DNA of 64,000 nt from Unio delphinus (GCA_029339505.1 JAQISU010000022.1:17861001-17925000); one strand, 5' to 3'; shown: positions 26,520 to 37,861, counted from the stretch's first letter. Translations and numbers: made by a program. Notes: generated by a model not told the origin, from the sequence alone.

Positions 26520-26900
26520 TTAAAAGCGATTACTCGTATATTCATGTACGGTTTTATGTGGTGGTTTTCCCGATGATGAAATAGCGTTGAGGATATTCAA
26601 TACTTCTCTGCCACATATTGGTGGGTCATTTACTTTCTGTGCTGGTAGCGTAGAATACCAGATAGTAGTTTTTAGGTGGTTTATATAACGCATAAACAAC
26701 TGCACGCGGATCAATCGCGTATGCAACCCAGTGGCTCCAGGTCCGCTGCTGTTATCGAGATTAATAATACCGGTTTCAACGTTGTTTTGGTTGTTGTGGT
26801 AATTGATCTTTCATAAAGACACCTCTAAAGTTATTTTATCGCAAATATTTTAACAGCATCGAGTAAATTTGACATGGGAACTATTGTTGTTAATAAACTG
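26520..26900 (-). pseudogene. Adenain-like protease pseudogene, copy E
   Basis: The catalytic cysteine block is kept (DPPICGREVLNILNAISS) with WYSTLPAQKVN upstream. The aspartate region (FDSYG) is deleted. The N-terminal block DLLDAVKIFAIK is readable. Confidence 0.82.
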
Positions 26901-26929
26901 TTCCTAGTCTCAGGCCGTTTCGTCTGTAC

Positions 26930-27212
26930 GCTGAATGCGGAGTTCCTGGTAATCTTAGACCTTTTTTCTATTTTTGTATCCCGGTCCCTTTTCTGGTTCA
27001 TATGATTGAGCAATGCTGTTTACTGCTTTTGCACCAAGAGCTCCAGCAGCTCCTAACGCGGCGGCTTTACCAACTAAAATTAATGCTGGAATAGCAGCGA
27101 GAAGTGGGAATACACCACCTGATTTTATCATGTTATTAATTTTTTTTAGCTGATTCCGATTGCAATTGTTTAATTTGACCAGGAGTTAACGTAACACTAA
27201 CAACACTGTATG
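26930..27212 (-). pseudogene. Small basic virion protein pseudogene, copy E
   Basis: SYSVVSVTLTPGQIKQLQSE-like start is joined by deletion to the alanine-rich C-terminal part (FPLLAAIPALILVGKAAALG). About 50 central residues are lost. Confidence 0.75.
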
Positions 27213-27264
27213 ACATTTGATTAATAATAGATTGATCTAATTGCTACATTACATAGTTTTGAAA

Positions 27265-28740
27265 ATATTACATATTTTCCACAGGTGCATCAATTACTTT
27301 CATTCGTCCACCAACACCTTCGAGTAGCATTGATTTGTCACTGAGATTTACAGCTACTTATTCTGTAACCACCAATAGGAGGAGCGGTTACACGAGCTCG
27401 AAAGTATATTTCAACGACTGATTGTCTGGTTAAGTCAAGATGTTCCAATGAAAAGTAGTAGATGGGATATAAGTTTTAAAAATATCAATGTGATATTTGC
27501 AGACCGGTATCTACATTATTATCTCGTCCCATAAATGAAAGCAAACGATGAAACGCGCGTGCTATTTGTTTTTGTTTTTAATCAAAAAAATTATCCTCGG
27601 TTGGTTCCTTTGACCGTTTACACTCAAGGAGACTTCATTAACACCAAATTTATCAAATATCATATGGCTGTGTGATTGTGAAACCAATCGCTCCCTATCC
27701 TGTAACGCAACAAATATATGCCGTGGCGCATAAATGCCTCGTTTTGATGACAGTTGCTAAGTACATGTACCATTCATATTACTCTCCACCATATCCGTGG
27801 TAGTTGTTAGCCAACTTAGTAATGACTTGCCACCTGTATTCATAAATGATAGTAATTGTTGCTCTGTAATAATTGATTGAGTCATTACTGGCATCCACAG
27901 TGCTCGTTTTGTTATATTCACCTTTCCACAGTCATTATCCGGATTTGCAGGATCTACTGGAAACCTCCAGATTGCATCATTATCATCACCTTTTCGCACT
28001 AAGGCTACTGTATGCTTCGCTCCGTAGATAACTTTTCTAACATTTCTGCAGAATCCAAATATATGATGTAGTGGAATCGCGCATGAGAATAATCTACGAT
28101 CTCCTTTCAACATTGATACGCGTGTTGCAACCCTTATTTTGTAAAAAAGATTAGTATTTATCATCATATCTTCGTTATCAGCAGGATCAGGAGGAACAGC
28201 AGGATTAGCACCAGCAACAGGGGTACCACGATCCATTGGTAGTCTTAAATTATACTGGGCTGGTTCGGGATGATCATTAATGTCCTTAGAGAACATCATA
28301 GATGGACCTGCCGATCTTGTATAATCATCAGAGTATTTTGCTAACCCCATTATTGTTGTGGCAACATCAACATCACGCTCTATGGATTCAATCTCCGTTC
28401 CATCAATCATGTATCTAGCACGTTAAATAGCGCCATGATACCATTATTAACAAAGCAGACTTTGGTACCATGTGAATATGGCGGATCATTAGCAGCACGA
28501 TTATCTGTTACAATTTCTCCTTCTACTTTGATAACGCTTCAGAGGGTAGAAAGAATTTGCTGGTATCCTGGACTTGAAATTCGATTCTTGATCGAAGATT
28601 CGGTTGTGTTGCATTATAGGTAAAATATTGATAATTAAGTATTGAATCATCTTTGCGCACTGAGGCGTCCATATCAAACGCTGTGTCAGGGGACAGTTTG
28701 TACATATTATTATATATTTCTTGATCCAAATCGTTATCTC
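27265..28740 (-). pseudogene. Major capsid protein pseudogene, copy E (near full length)
   Basis: Almost the whole capsid gene in two long frames: QYFTYNATQPNLRSRIEFQV with DTSKFFLPSEA at the start, then a 217-residue stretch from MIDGTEIESIERDVDVATTI through FGFCRNVRKVIYGAKHTVAL to WMPVMTQSIITEQQLLSFMN. The C-terminal quarter is frameshifted. It is the best-preserved paralogue for comparison with the intact gene. Confidence 0.9.
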
Positions 28741-28744
28741 GCTC

Positions 28745-29177
28745 GCGATTTCAAGCCACTTCCCGCTATCATATTTGCAGTAATATTATCCTGGTAGGTG
28801 CTCAGTGATGCTTTATTTATTATTTTAATAATACTTGCAGGCATAATTTCCGTAGATAGTATTGGTCCTAGTGATTTCATCACTGATGAAGTCATTGGTT
28901 TCCTTCGCCGCTAAACTAACGCTAATAGTTTTTCTTCAGCCGCGGAAAATGCTTTCCCGGCAACATCACCAACAGCGCTAATACCCTTATCACGACTAAC
29001 ATCAAAAACTTTCATTGATAATTGTTTTGCGATTGGTGCTATTTTTGGAGCCATTCTTGTAAATAACCCTGCAATGGTATTACCGAGACCATCTCCACAG
29101 TACGCTCTATAAACAGGCAATAATGAGTTTACTATATAGACCGTAGTTGGTTTTCTGTGGTTGTAGTGTATGATCAT
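28745..29177 (-). pseudogene. pX-like small virion protein pseudogene, copy E
   Basis: MIIHYNHRKPTTVYIVNSLL and YRAYCGDGLGNTIAGLFTRM match the 145-residue protein of the complete element. The middle basic segment is broken by stops, and the C-terminal end (NIANMIAGSG-like) is traceable. Confidence 0.83.
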
Positions 29178-29205
29178 CTTATTTAAATACTATTTATTTA
29201 ATAAT

Positions 29206-29253
29206 AAAATCGTAAACGATTTTCATTGTAAACGATTTTCAATCCTGCGGATT
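29206..29253 (-). terminator. Gene-end palindromes between two virion genes, copy E
   Basis: Two palindromes lie in the gap: AAAATCGTAAACGATTTT (7-bp stem) and AATCCTGCGGATT (5-bp stem). They sit just beyond the stop of the 351-type gene and before the start of the next gene on the minus strand, the same position as the palindromic AT-rich repeats in the complete element. Confidence 0.55.
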
Positions 29254-29269
29254 TTCAAGAAGTCATCAA

Positions 29270-30716
29270 ATCAATCACTATGGTAACCGTAAAAATCCCT
29301 TGAATTTTCTGCTAGCTCATTAATAAACTCTCTGTATACATCACTATCCATGATACCACCATCAAATAGTCGTCTGCAGATATCAGCTGCCTCATTAATT
29401 ACTTCCGGTGAGTTATTTCCGGCTCGTTTCCCTCCTAAGAGAATTTCTAATCGTGATATATCCCCGAGAATACTATTAGAACAACTAACTTAACCACTAC
29501 CTGGTACCCTTGGAGTTCCACTCTGAGAAAATCCATTTCCATTTGTTTGTTTTTTAGTAATACCAGTTGCAACCTGCGAAGAGGATTGTGTTATATCAAA
29601 AAGTTTTGATCGTTCTGGTAATCTAAGACTTCCAGGATCTGATTGCCTCTGTGTAGAATATTTAACTTTTTTTTATTTCTTCCATAAAATCATTATATGT
29701 ATCATCATCATCAGATACCTTAGATACACCTGTATACGCACGATATAATCCATTATACCACATTTTTTACTCATGGCAAAATAATCATTGTGGATATACT
29801 TTCTTCTCTGAGGAAAACTATTAATGACGAAATTAGCTAATTCTTCAATATTATTAAATTTAATATTTCTTATTTCATCTAATTTACCCAGGTGGAATTT
29901 ATCATTGAATGCAACTCGTCTATTAGCAATATCACCTTCTTCTTCTTCTTCTTTTTCTTCTTCTTCTTCTTCTTCTTCTTCTTCTTCTTCTTCTTCTTCT
30001 TCTTCTTCTTCTTCTTTTTCTTCTTCTTCTTCTTCTTCTTCTTCTTCTTCTTCTTCTTCTTCTTCTTCTTCTTCTTCTTCTTCTTCTTCTTCTTCTTCTT
30101 CATATTCTTCTTCTTCCTCTTCTTCTTCTTCCTCTTCTTCTTCTTCTTGTTCTTCTTCTTCTTCTTCTTCTTCTTCTTCTTCTTCTTCTTCTTCTTCTTC
30201 TTCTTCTTCTTCTTCTTCTTCTTCTTCTTCTTCTTCAGGTGTTAGGGATAATATCAATATGCATCATGGTTCAAATTCTTTTTGAGTTTGTTGAGCGGCT
30301 ACTATATCACCAGGGATTTTTTGTAAAGATTTTTGCGTTCGTTCAGTTTCCCCTGCTGTTTTTTCAAGCATAGAAAGAAGAGGAGCTTTTTTTCTTTATC
30401 CTTCCTCGGGAATATCTCCCCATATGGCTCTTTCAGTGGTCGATACGACGTCTTTAGTTGCTGTAGAAATGGGTTTGAATAGTTGTTGAGTGTCCAACGC
30501 AAAGTCCGTTTGATGGTCCTGTCTCGTTTGGGGCATCTTTGGAACGGAATCACGAAATGGAAAAAATTTCTCAATCGCATCTAATCGTTTTTGTGATAAT
30601 TTAGTTGTCAGTGCTTCACCCACCATTATATTAATGTACGATCTAAATGCAGTGACAAAGTCACCAGTGACGAAGTTACCAGTGAAAAATCCGTAGATTG
30701 CTTCACCCATCCCCAA
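29270..30716 (-). pseudogene. 351-residue-type virion protein pseudogene, copy E, with poly-Glu expansion
   Basis: The right end (VGEALTTKLSQKRLDAIEKF then RDSVPKMPQ and ATKDVVSTTERAIWGDIPEE) and left end (DICRRLFDGGIMDSDVYREF-like) match the 351-residue protein of the complete element. The centre has grown a 300-bp GAA/TTC tract encoding a long glutamate run. The intact protein has only an acidic, proline-rich linker there. Confidence 0.85.
29937..30237. repeat. (TTC)n/(GAA)n microsatellite
   Basis: About 100 units with a few CTC, TTT, TAT and GTT interruptions. On the minus strand it reads as poly-Glu in the frame of the virion pseudogene. Serine or phenylalanine frames on the plus strand are artefacts of the repeat. 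Confidence 0.95.
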
Positions 30717-30959
30717 TTTTCTACATTACTTCGCGTAGTGATGAATCACCAGTGACAAACCATTGACAAAGAAACCATTGATTTAATAACCGTGCAAAAA
30801 ATCGTCTATAGAATGTTGTTCTAGTTGAGTAAGCGCACCTGTCTATTGTATACTTACAAACAGGTATGGGTATTATACACGTCAATCCATGGAGGCGAGC
30901 AAAGGATAATTCTCAGTTTGTCGGATAATCATTTTTATTGTTTTGATCTTCGAATTAAT

Positions 30960-31255
30960 TGTGCGTTTGATTTAAAGTAGCTGCGCAAATTTTTTTCTTA
31001 TTTTTTCGACAACAGTGAATAACGGGACGAATTTTTTTATATCATTTTCATATGCGAATGAGTCATAAATAGCGTGCTGAATTCGCTTGATAAAAGAGTA
31101 CGCTTTTGGCAGCACGTATTTATTACTTCGTGCATTATCTTCAATATCTTGAAAATCAGAAAAAATCTGATCACAATTTAATTTATTTGATAATTGAATT
31201 CCTTGATTTTTCAAATTTAAAATTCGGTTATAATCTCGTTTATATTTTCAGAATT
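30960..31255 (-). pseudogene. 118-residue-type small protein pseudogene, copy E
   Basis: Starts MNSENINEII like the intact gene, then a frameshift, then CDQIFSDFQDIEDNARSNKY and SFIKRIQHAIYDSFAYENDI. The family is not recognised, but the similarity across copies shows it is a real gene. Confidence 0.8.
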
Positions 31256-31640
31256 CATATATATAATAATATATTATATTTCTAATATATTTTCCAAAAA
31301 ACAAATAAAAAATTTAATATTTTTCAAAAATAAACAATAGCTATGACCTTAGCTGGCCTTTGTTTTTCATAGGGTTCTTTTAATTTGAGATTTATTCTCT
31401 TTGAGACATTTTTTCTCTCTTCTTTATTCTTTTTGGGGACTTCTTTCTTTCTTTTTCTCTTTGACCCTATGACCGTTTCTTTTAGCCGATAGTTCATTCT
31501 GAACTATCTTGTCGGGTTACCCTAGTGTGTGGCTTAGAGCTTTTGCATCCATGCTATTGTTTATTTTGGGGTCTCAATTGTTCTTGGAAACCTCCACCAA
31601 GAATTAATTTCCCGGGGGTGCAAAATCACACCGTCACGTA
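31256..31640. other. Insertion between two copy E genes
   Basis: In the complete element the neighbouring genes are 44 bp apart. Here about 330 bp of pyrimidine-rich DNA intervene and the C-terminal end of the HNH gene is lost. The block has a strong hairpin (GATAGTTCA, TTC, TGAACTATC at about 31,488-31,508, flanked by CCGA and TCGG). No open frame or known repeat is recognised. Confidence 0.5.
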
Positions 31641-31918
31641 TTTATTCACTCTGAGAAATTGCTTGAAGATTATCTAAAGAGTTGTTTATAGGATTGGAAT
31701 CAATATGATCGATTACAAACCCATCTTTTATCAATACATGGAAACACTCATATGCGATTCTGTGATTAAGATGACTTTTCCCTCCAGAATTGAATATAAG
31801 CTATCCAAGATTATTAACAACACCAACTAGTTTCTTCAGTCTGCGGTTTCTGACAATACCGTCAAGAGATGCTTCATAATTGGTAATCACGGGATGTTGT
31901 TGAAATTCTTGGTTCATT
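31641..31918 (-). pseudogene. HNH homing-type endonuclease pseudogene, copy E
   Basis: MNQEFQQHPVITNYEASLDG and VRNRRLKKLVG are near-identical to the intact protein. The HRIAYECFHVLIKDGFVIDH block with the HNH residues and SNPINNSLDNLQAI-like segment follow. It ends prematurely at the insertion. Confidence 0.85.
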
Positions 31919-31959
31919 TATATACTAAATACTATTTGTCTAATTAATTAATTGGTTTA

Positions 31960-32283
31960 ATTATATACTTGGGAATCTATCAATATAGTCTTGAGGTGTT
32001 ATTATGATTTTGTCATTGACGCTGTCAGGGACATAGTCAGGGTCATTGATGGAATCTTTGATTCTCTTATTAAAATAGCGCTTTAACTCTCTGTATCGCT
32101 TACCACCACAATTGAGACACTACTGCGATTTACCACGCACACCTACCCCACAGCGGATACAAGGTAGCGGACCTAAGCTCCCAGGATGTAAACTTTGTAA
32201 ATTATATCCACATAATTCATTTCGGCATGCTTTTTTTAAAAGCAGTTACTGATCCTATCATAAGCCATTTGCAATGATTCATT
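31960..32283 (-). pseudogene. Zinc-ribbon gene pseudogene, copy E
   Basis: MNHCKWLMIGSVTAF-like start, RNELCGYNLQSLHPGSLGPL, PCIRCGVGVRGKSQ and GGKRYRELKRYFNKRI blocks match the intact gene. The first cysteine pair is damaged, and one cysteine of the third pair is replaced near a TAG-like change. Confidence 0.8.
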
Positions 32284-32315
32284 ATATAATAAGTTCTTTA
32301 TTTAAATACTTGTTT

Positions 32316-34225
32316 TAATTATAATAAGGAGGAGTTCGAGAGATTATCGAAAATTACGCCTTGGTAAAATGTTGAATTCAATCTCGATAGAGTCTCTCCA
32401 CTGATGTACCAAAGAGTCTAATAAGTTATAGAAGCATGATAGGTAAAATTCGTGATGGTGTCAATGAGTTCAAGCGCGATGGAGCAACTCACTGTTGGTC
32501 GACATTTCGAATAGATGGTAGTGTTGATGCTATCATTAACGACGAAAGAGCAGAAGTGATAATCTCACATCTTCACCAAAAAAGTATTTTTTTAAGAGTA
32601 AAATTCATTATCCGCTCAGAAACGGGAATTGGATTACACGCGACAAATTTGAACCCATCTTGAAAAAAAGAGAACCGCCATTGTGAGTCAGGATTCCAAA
32701 CCAGGAATTCTGACTGGAATTGACAAACCGTATTACGAGAGATCGTATCCTGTAACAGCAGTTGTTTATTGGATCTATCCGATAAATGATAAACCGAGTA
32801 TTGAAAAACAAAAACCAATGAAATATTTGTCGTTGAATTGTGTAGCAGAACGAATAATAGAACACTTCACAAATGCATTGCGTGGAAAGAAAGATCTAAG
32901 ACGCAAAAAAAATAAATGAATGGGGATTAACAGTGAAAGAGAGCGGAGTAACAATTTAAAATGTGGCTGCGTTGGAACGGATACTAAAATTACCAATATC
33001 CGCAGAGACAGTAACAGGCGAGATATTATACGACTCGAAATATAAATCGAGAGGATCTCCAGTCAAAATTATTGACCATAATGCACACGCTTGGACACCT
33101 GCGGTAACAATATTTCCCCAGGATAGAACCATAAAATATTACACGGGAAATCTATTTGATTTTATATACGAGTTAAGTGAAAAAGATTCTCTGTCAGTGT
33201 GGTTACTTCACAGTTGTGAAGACGAAGAGGGTAAATTCGATCAATTTGTAAGACCCAATGGCGAATTATACCGTACTGAAACCCTCCACAACGAGATGAA
33301 AAAGATAGCTAGTGGTTTTTCAACGGATTACGACGAACAATTATTAACAAACTGTTTTACAATTCCGTCAGTTGCAGCTCATTTCACGAGAATGAGAAAT
33401 CTATGAAACCCAACTCACGCAGAATTTCTGTCAGATATCGAATCAAGCTGCATCGAGTACAACCATGGTGTATTATGGAATACAACATAGGCCCCTAAAA
33501 TTATTATCTCGGTTGATATGATTGCGTGTTATCCAGGGAGTTTTCTTGGGTACGGAGAGTTCTCTGAGTACTTCAAACGTTTTGGACATCCCACACATGA
33601 GATTACCGGCGTTGCGATTAATGGATCACTGCCTGATTTTGATCTCACCGGATTCGCTCGTGTGGTATCATTTGAATTGGCTAAAGGACTTCATCCGTGT
33701 TGTTATGTTTGGTTTGGTAGACACATCTCTGAAAAACACTGGATGCCAATAGTATTATTACTGTATATGATTAATTCTAAAATGCTGATATCGCTGATTG
33801 TCAGTGAAGCAATTATATCATATCGAGCGCAGACTAAAGTCTGGTTACCACAACCCGGTCTAGAGAGTATAATCAGCGATAACAAAAAACAATTCCCTGA
33901 TCTCAAGAGAGATGAAACAACGAGGAATTAATGATTACACTTATCACAGTTTCTTTCAATGGAAAGGTGACGAATGGACTCCTGATCGAATGGGTGAAAA
34001 ACATATTCCTGAAGTCATGATTTCGGATGAGATATGCACAGTGTTGTTAGATATATTACAAAGATTTCTCGATTGGTTATTTGCTAGCGAATACAAAAAT
34101 GATAATGTGTGGTTAACCACGACCATTTGTCGGTTTGTCTCCACATAATTTTTTGAAGAATTTTGTAGACTATTATGAAGAAATTAGTACTGATTATAGA
34201 TCACTTGATGAACAATTACCACATC
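32316..34225 (+). pseudogene. PolB-helicase pseudogene, copy E, internally deleted
   Basis: Shows the N-terminus (KEEFERLSKIT-like) without the tandem repeat, FKRDGATHCWSTFRIDGSVD, GILTGIDKPYYERSYPVTAV, the long pre-motif-A region, and polymerase motif A (VDMIACYPGSFLGYGEF, with one residue changed). It then jumps from FPDLKRDE to the helicase block YTYHSFFQWKGDEWTPDRMG, losing motifs B and C and Walker A. It ends at YRSLDEQL. The absence of the N-terminal repeat here shows that the repeat of the complete element is a local expansion. Confidence 0.87.
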
Positions 34226-34331
34226 GTACACACTTACCACCAAGTGCTGATCTGTTATTTTTAGTTGTAATCGTCGTCGAGTCGTTTGTGCTAGTAGGCT
34301 TCTTACATGTCACACAGTATAGATACATAAT
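34226..34331 (-). pseudogene. DUF5679-like zinc ribbon remnant, copy E
   Basis: Minus strand encodes MYLYCVTCKKPTSTNDSTTI, then TTKNNRSALGGKCV, matching the short zinc ribbon upstream of PLA2 in the complete element. PLA2 and integrase are deleted beyond it. Confidence 0.8.
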
Positions 34332-34345
34332 TTATTGATAATAAG

Positions 34346-34572
34346 ATGAATGTAATTGATTTGTCGGCGACAAAACGCGAGAACCAGTTAAGTATCATGA
34401 TATTCGCATGATTATAATCGGACCATCTGGAAGTGGCAAGACGCAACTGCTACTTAATTTGATAACGAGATGGATAAAATGAGATAAACTATATATGATT
34501 GCTCCTAGTGTAGACGATCAGCGATGTTACGAGGTGTTAAAGGATTTTAACGAGAAAGCAGAATCGGAAATC
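34346..34572 (+). pseudogene. Packaging ATPase pseudogene, copy E (N-terminal part)
   Basis: MNVIDLSATKREN-like start, IIGPSGSGKTQLLLNLITRW with Walker A, and MIAPSVDDQRCYEVLKDFNE. It stops exactly where a 0.63 kb dispersed repeat begins, so this repeat probably arrived after the virus. Confidence 0.85.
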
Positions 34573-35202
34573 GACTGATGATACTCTAAGATACAAACTT
34601 CGTCGAATTAATATTTCCAGAAGTACATGCCGTAAAAGTTGTATGAACAGAAGTAAAATGTAAACGAACAACTCGGCCATTTTAGTTAGGTTTGCAATTC
34701 ACCTTGCTATTATTAGTTCGGACCATAACTGTACTCTCAATATGGCAAACTTGCTAACCATCGGGAAACGTGTATTCGCATAAAATGACTGTCAGTCAAG
34801 GGACCGGGTTGACTGGAAGCATACAAATTTGGCAGCCCCTATTACTTGACATTGTGATGTTTGCTAGTTGCCTTGAACGGAAGACCGAATGTAAATGGAA
34901 AATATAACGCTCATTGCATTGCGACTAGACTTCATGCAATGAGATAATGCAGTATCTCTATACTCAATGCCGTAATTTATTGCGTGTGAAATATAATATT
35001 AATATTGTATTGCCTATTTTGGATCAGATAAATACATTTTTCGCAAAACATAGTGTAAATGAACGTTTAAAATGACGCTTCTAATAAAACAAATCTTTAA
35101 AACCAGTGTGTACTATTTGTTGAGATACCACACCCACCCATCATTTAAGCCAATCTTTAATATAAATTGCTCTTAAATGATAAAGTAGATTTAGGTATTG
35201 GA
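34573..35202. repeat. Dispersed repeat, partner of 60.43-61.75 kb
   Basis: GACTGATGATACTC through AAATGATAAAGTAGATTTAG matches the later copy in the same orientation, but lacks the two MITEs that interrupt that copy. It therefore serves as the empty-site reference. No open frame. Confidence 0.85.
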
Positions 35203-35238
35203 ATATTTTTTCTATTGTAGATAGCACGGCTTTGAGCC

Positions 35239-35329
<91 letters not shown>

Positions 35330-35850
35330 CCTTCTCTTTGTGGTCATGCTGCATGTTCTGAGATTAATAATGTTTTTGAATCAGATGTAATCGAGTCGAA
35401 ACATCTCATTGTGGATATACGATATACTCATTTACAAGCAGCATGACTAAAAACTTGACTGTTTCAGACAGACATACATAAAAACACTGAAACTGCAGTT
35501 TTTATAATGAAGATAAATAAAATATAAGTGTTAGCATACGTAAAGTCTGGTTTGGTGCCTTATATTTATCTTGTACCATCATTGTTAAGCTATGTGGTAA
35601 CTGTGAGGTAAACAGATCGGAATGTAGGATTTTAGATGGTGAGGCCAAGTGACATCTGGCAAGCTATGCTTCGTTACTGAACTTTTGGTACTGATGATGA
35701 ACCAGGTATGTCAGTACAATTGATTGGTACGCTGTGAGTTATGACATAAGCAACATCTGATGAAGTAGGCAGACATCGATGCACGGTTGTTGACGAAATC
35801 AGTCTGTGACGCAAATATAGAATTAATAAACACATCCATGGGATACGACG
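35203..35850. other. Host DNA left of the complete element
   Basis: Contains a (GA)n tract (about 35,244-35,324) and otherwise unremarkable AT-rich DNA. The last five bases (CGACG) are the left target-site duplicate of the complete element. Confidence 0.6.
35244..35324. repeat. (GA)n microsatellite
   Basis: Perfect GA tract in host DNA. Leu-Ser repeat frames across it are artefacts. Confidence 0.95.
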
Positions 35851-36147
35851 AGCAGGGTGAACCCTACAACGTTTTCAGACAAAATTTTGATTGAAATCCT
35901 AAAACGAGCCTTCCTACGATCTCATTTTAACCAAAAAAAATGTCTCAGGGGCAAACCCTACAACGTTTTCAGACAAAAAATTTATTGAAATCTTAATGAG
36001 CTTTCCCTACGAAATCTCATTTTAACTAAAAAAATGAAAACGGAGACTTTTACGATTTTTTAATTAATTTTGGTCGCAACTTGTTGTCATCCACCCTCTC
36101 TGCTGCTAAAGTTTTCAGTTCTGGTTAACAAAAATAATAAATGATTT
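35851..36147. repeat. Left terminal inverted repeat
   Basis: Reverse complement of the right end, with small indels, including a 7-bp loss in the outermost AGCAGCAGAGAGGGTG motif and about 10 extra bases near the inner edge. The arm contains two tandem, diverged units of roughly 90 bp, each starting with AACCCTACAACGTTTTCAGA. Its inner part carries an inverted copy of the outer tip (CACCCTCTCTGCTGCT). Confidence 0.92.
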
Positions 36148-36181
36148 GATTGAGTCTTTATGATGAAAGTCCTTAGGACGA

Positions 36182-36197
36182 AAATCATTTATGATTT
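36182..36197 (-). terminator. Gene-end palindrome at the penton-like stop codon
   Basis: AAATCATTTATGATTT surrounds the stop codon of the last minus-strand gene. Copies B and D carry AAATCG/CGATTT and AAATC/GATTT at the same place. The paired substitutions favour selection on the stem. A second small palindrome (GTCCTTAGGAC) follows downstream. Confidence 0.65.
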
Positions 36198-37580
36198 CAC
36201 AAACAGACTAATCGCTAACACCTCTTCTTGTAAATCAATCAGATTATTAGATTGGTCGGTGAGTTTGAAATTAATTCTCGTTAACGAATTATTATGGCAT
36301 CGCATGTAGACAGGATTAATTGGGTTTTCAATAATTAGGAATCCTGGAGGAGCTGTTGGTGCAAACGAATAAAGAATATATCCTTGCTGAGCTTGATTTG
36401 ATCGTTCGAGATTAATTTGATAGCTTCCTTCGATAACATCACATACTAAATTGAGCGCAATCACTGAGGATATATTCACGTTGAACGGAGCGATATGCCT
36501 GCCGCCTCCGTCTGGGTCATTATTATGTTTGAGGATTTTTATTTCCGGTGATGCTGTTTTTTTCCACGTATCATGAATTATTTTGAAACCAACATCGATG
36601 GCATCATTGAGAAGTTTTTTTAGTTCCGGTACGTTATATCCCGGTAGTTTGAATGTCGGAATATCCTTCACGGGGATTTTATATTCTGATGCAAATCTTG
36701 TTCTGGATAGGGGATTATAGTCATCTAATATATCCTGAATAATTTTTAGGTTAAATGTTTCCATATCGTCGATAATTTTATTGCATGTTTCTACGACGCT
36801 GATAAATTCATCTCGGGTGAGAGAGCCGGATTTAAGAGATATTAACAACAGCGATAAATCATTATTCATTGCTGTGAAATTTTTAACGATTTTAGGTTCG
36901 TTAACAAAATGATGTCCCTCTATTCCCTCCCCTGGCTTCTCTCTTCCAGTTGAGTGATATCCGAAACCAAAGAAATCTATAGTAAACTTGTGATCTTTAT
37001 AACTCTTTACTGGATTATCAGGTTTTATTCTGTCGGTGATATAATCAGTTTTTTGTGGTTCTGGTAAATCAACGGTTTTTCCCCCTGGTGGTAATTCAGG
37101 CCATCCTAGTACGGTTCTAATAGAACTCTGATAGATATCTACGACGTATCCTTCTGTGTTTATCTCAATTGCGGATGATAGCGTCGGTTCATGAACTGTT
37201 ATAGCGATTTTTGACTCTATTCCAGTAATCGATTTTATTCTACGCGCGAATTCATTATTGATTTGTTCGATTTGGTATGATCCGGTTGGTATGGAAACAA
37301 CATTCCAGTCTGGGGTTCCGTCGTCTTTATTCTTATTCGCAAACACCAGTGAATTATTCGGTTGTTGACCACCAAATGATTTTGATCTGATATTAGGCCA
37401 ACTGTGGTATACTCGTAGTTTTGCTAGCGCTATCTCCTTCACTGGGACCGGAGAGGGGAAATTCACACTGAATTCTGGATTCGTTGATGTTATTGATATC
37501 ATGCTTGTTTGTACTGGGTTCGTGTTCTCCACTATTCGTTGAAGTAATTCCTGCGGTGTTGTCATTGTTATTATACTCAT
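36189..37580 (-). CDS. Candidate penton/vertex (minor capsid) virion protein, 463 aa
   Basis: Intact frame with an ATG start. The N-terminal domain (about residues 20-160) has KEIALAKLRVYHSWPNIRSK, NNSLVFANKNK, IPTGSYQIEQINNEFARRIK and SSIRTVLGWPE. The middle (about 210-350) is helical, and a C-terminal beta-rich domain ends with PPGFLIIENPINPVYMRC and FKLTDQSNNLIDL. From memory this N- plus C-terminal pattern recurs beside capsid genes in invertebrate Polintons, where a penton or vertex role is usually suspected. The jelly-roll fold is my inference and is not visible as such. It is the gene nearest the left inverted repeat, and its stop lies within a palindrome. Copies B, D and E retain pieces, which confirms the gene. 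It could instead be a fibre-associated protein. Confidence 0.75.
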   Translation of the reverse strand: MSIITMTTPQELLQRIVENTNPVQTSMISITSTNPEFSVNFPSPVPVKEIALAKLRVYHSWPNIRSKSFGGQQPNNSLVFANKNKDDGTPDWNVVSIPTGSYQIEQINNEFARRIKSITGIESKIAITVHEPTLSSAIEINTEGYVVDIYQSSIRTVLGWPELPPGGKTVDLPEPQKTDYITDRIKPDNPVKSYKDHKFTIDFFGFGYHSTGREKPGEGIEGHHFVNEPKIVKNFTAMNNDLSLLLISLKSGSLTRDEFISVVETCNKIIDDMETFNLKIIQDILDDYNPLSRTRFASEYKIPVKDIPTFKLPGYNVPELKKLLNDAIDVGFKIIHDTWKKTASPEIKILKHNNDPDGGGRHIAPFNVNISSVIALNLVCDVIEGSYQINLERSNQAQQGYILYSFAPTAPPGFLIIENPINPVYMRCHNNSLTRINFKLTDQSNNLIDLQEEVLAISLFVKS

Positions 37581-37861
37581 GATTTATTTCTAATTTTGGT
37601 ATCGAGGAATCATAAATACTGACCATCACTGAGAACTCACAATCTGGTAATGTTGATATTATTGAGATCATTTTGTTTTTTGGGTTCGTGTTTTCTGATT
37701 CCATCGGTGTCGTCATTGTTATTATACTCATGTTGTCGCTCTAATTTCGATATCGCGGAATCAAAAATACTGACCATCGCTGAGAATTCACTATCTGATA
37801 TAATCGTATTATCGAGTGACGACGATATCATCAGGGATAACTGCGAATATGCGGTTGATGC
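37560..37861. repeat. 151-bp tandem duplication across a gene junction
   Basis: Two direct units, each beginning at GTCATTGTTATTATACTCAT, contain the 3' end of the hydrophobic-protein gene and the first codons of the penton-like gene. The copies have diverged. The duplicate creates a spurious 112-codon frame that mixes both genes. Confidence 0.85.

Noticed and set aside
37393..37731. 112-codon frame overlapping the penton-like and hydrophobic genes
   Set aside because: Produced by the 151-bp tandem duplication. Its parts are fragments of both neighbours in mixed frames.
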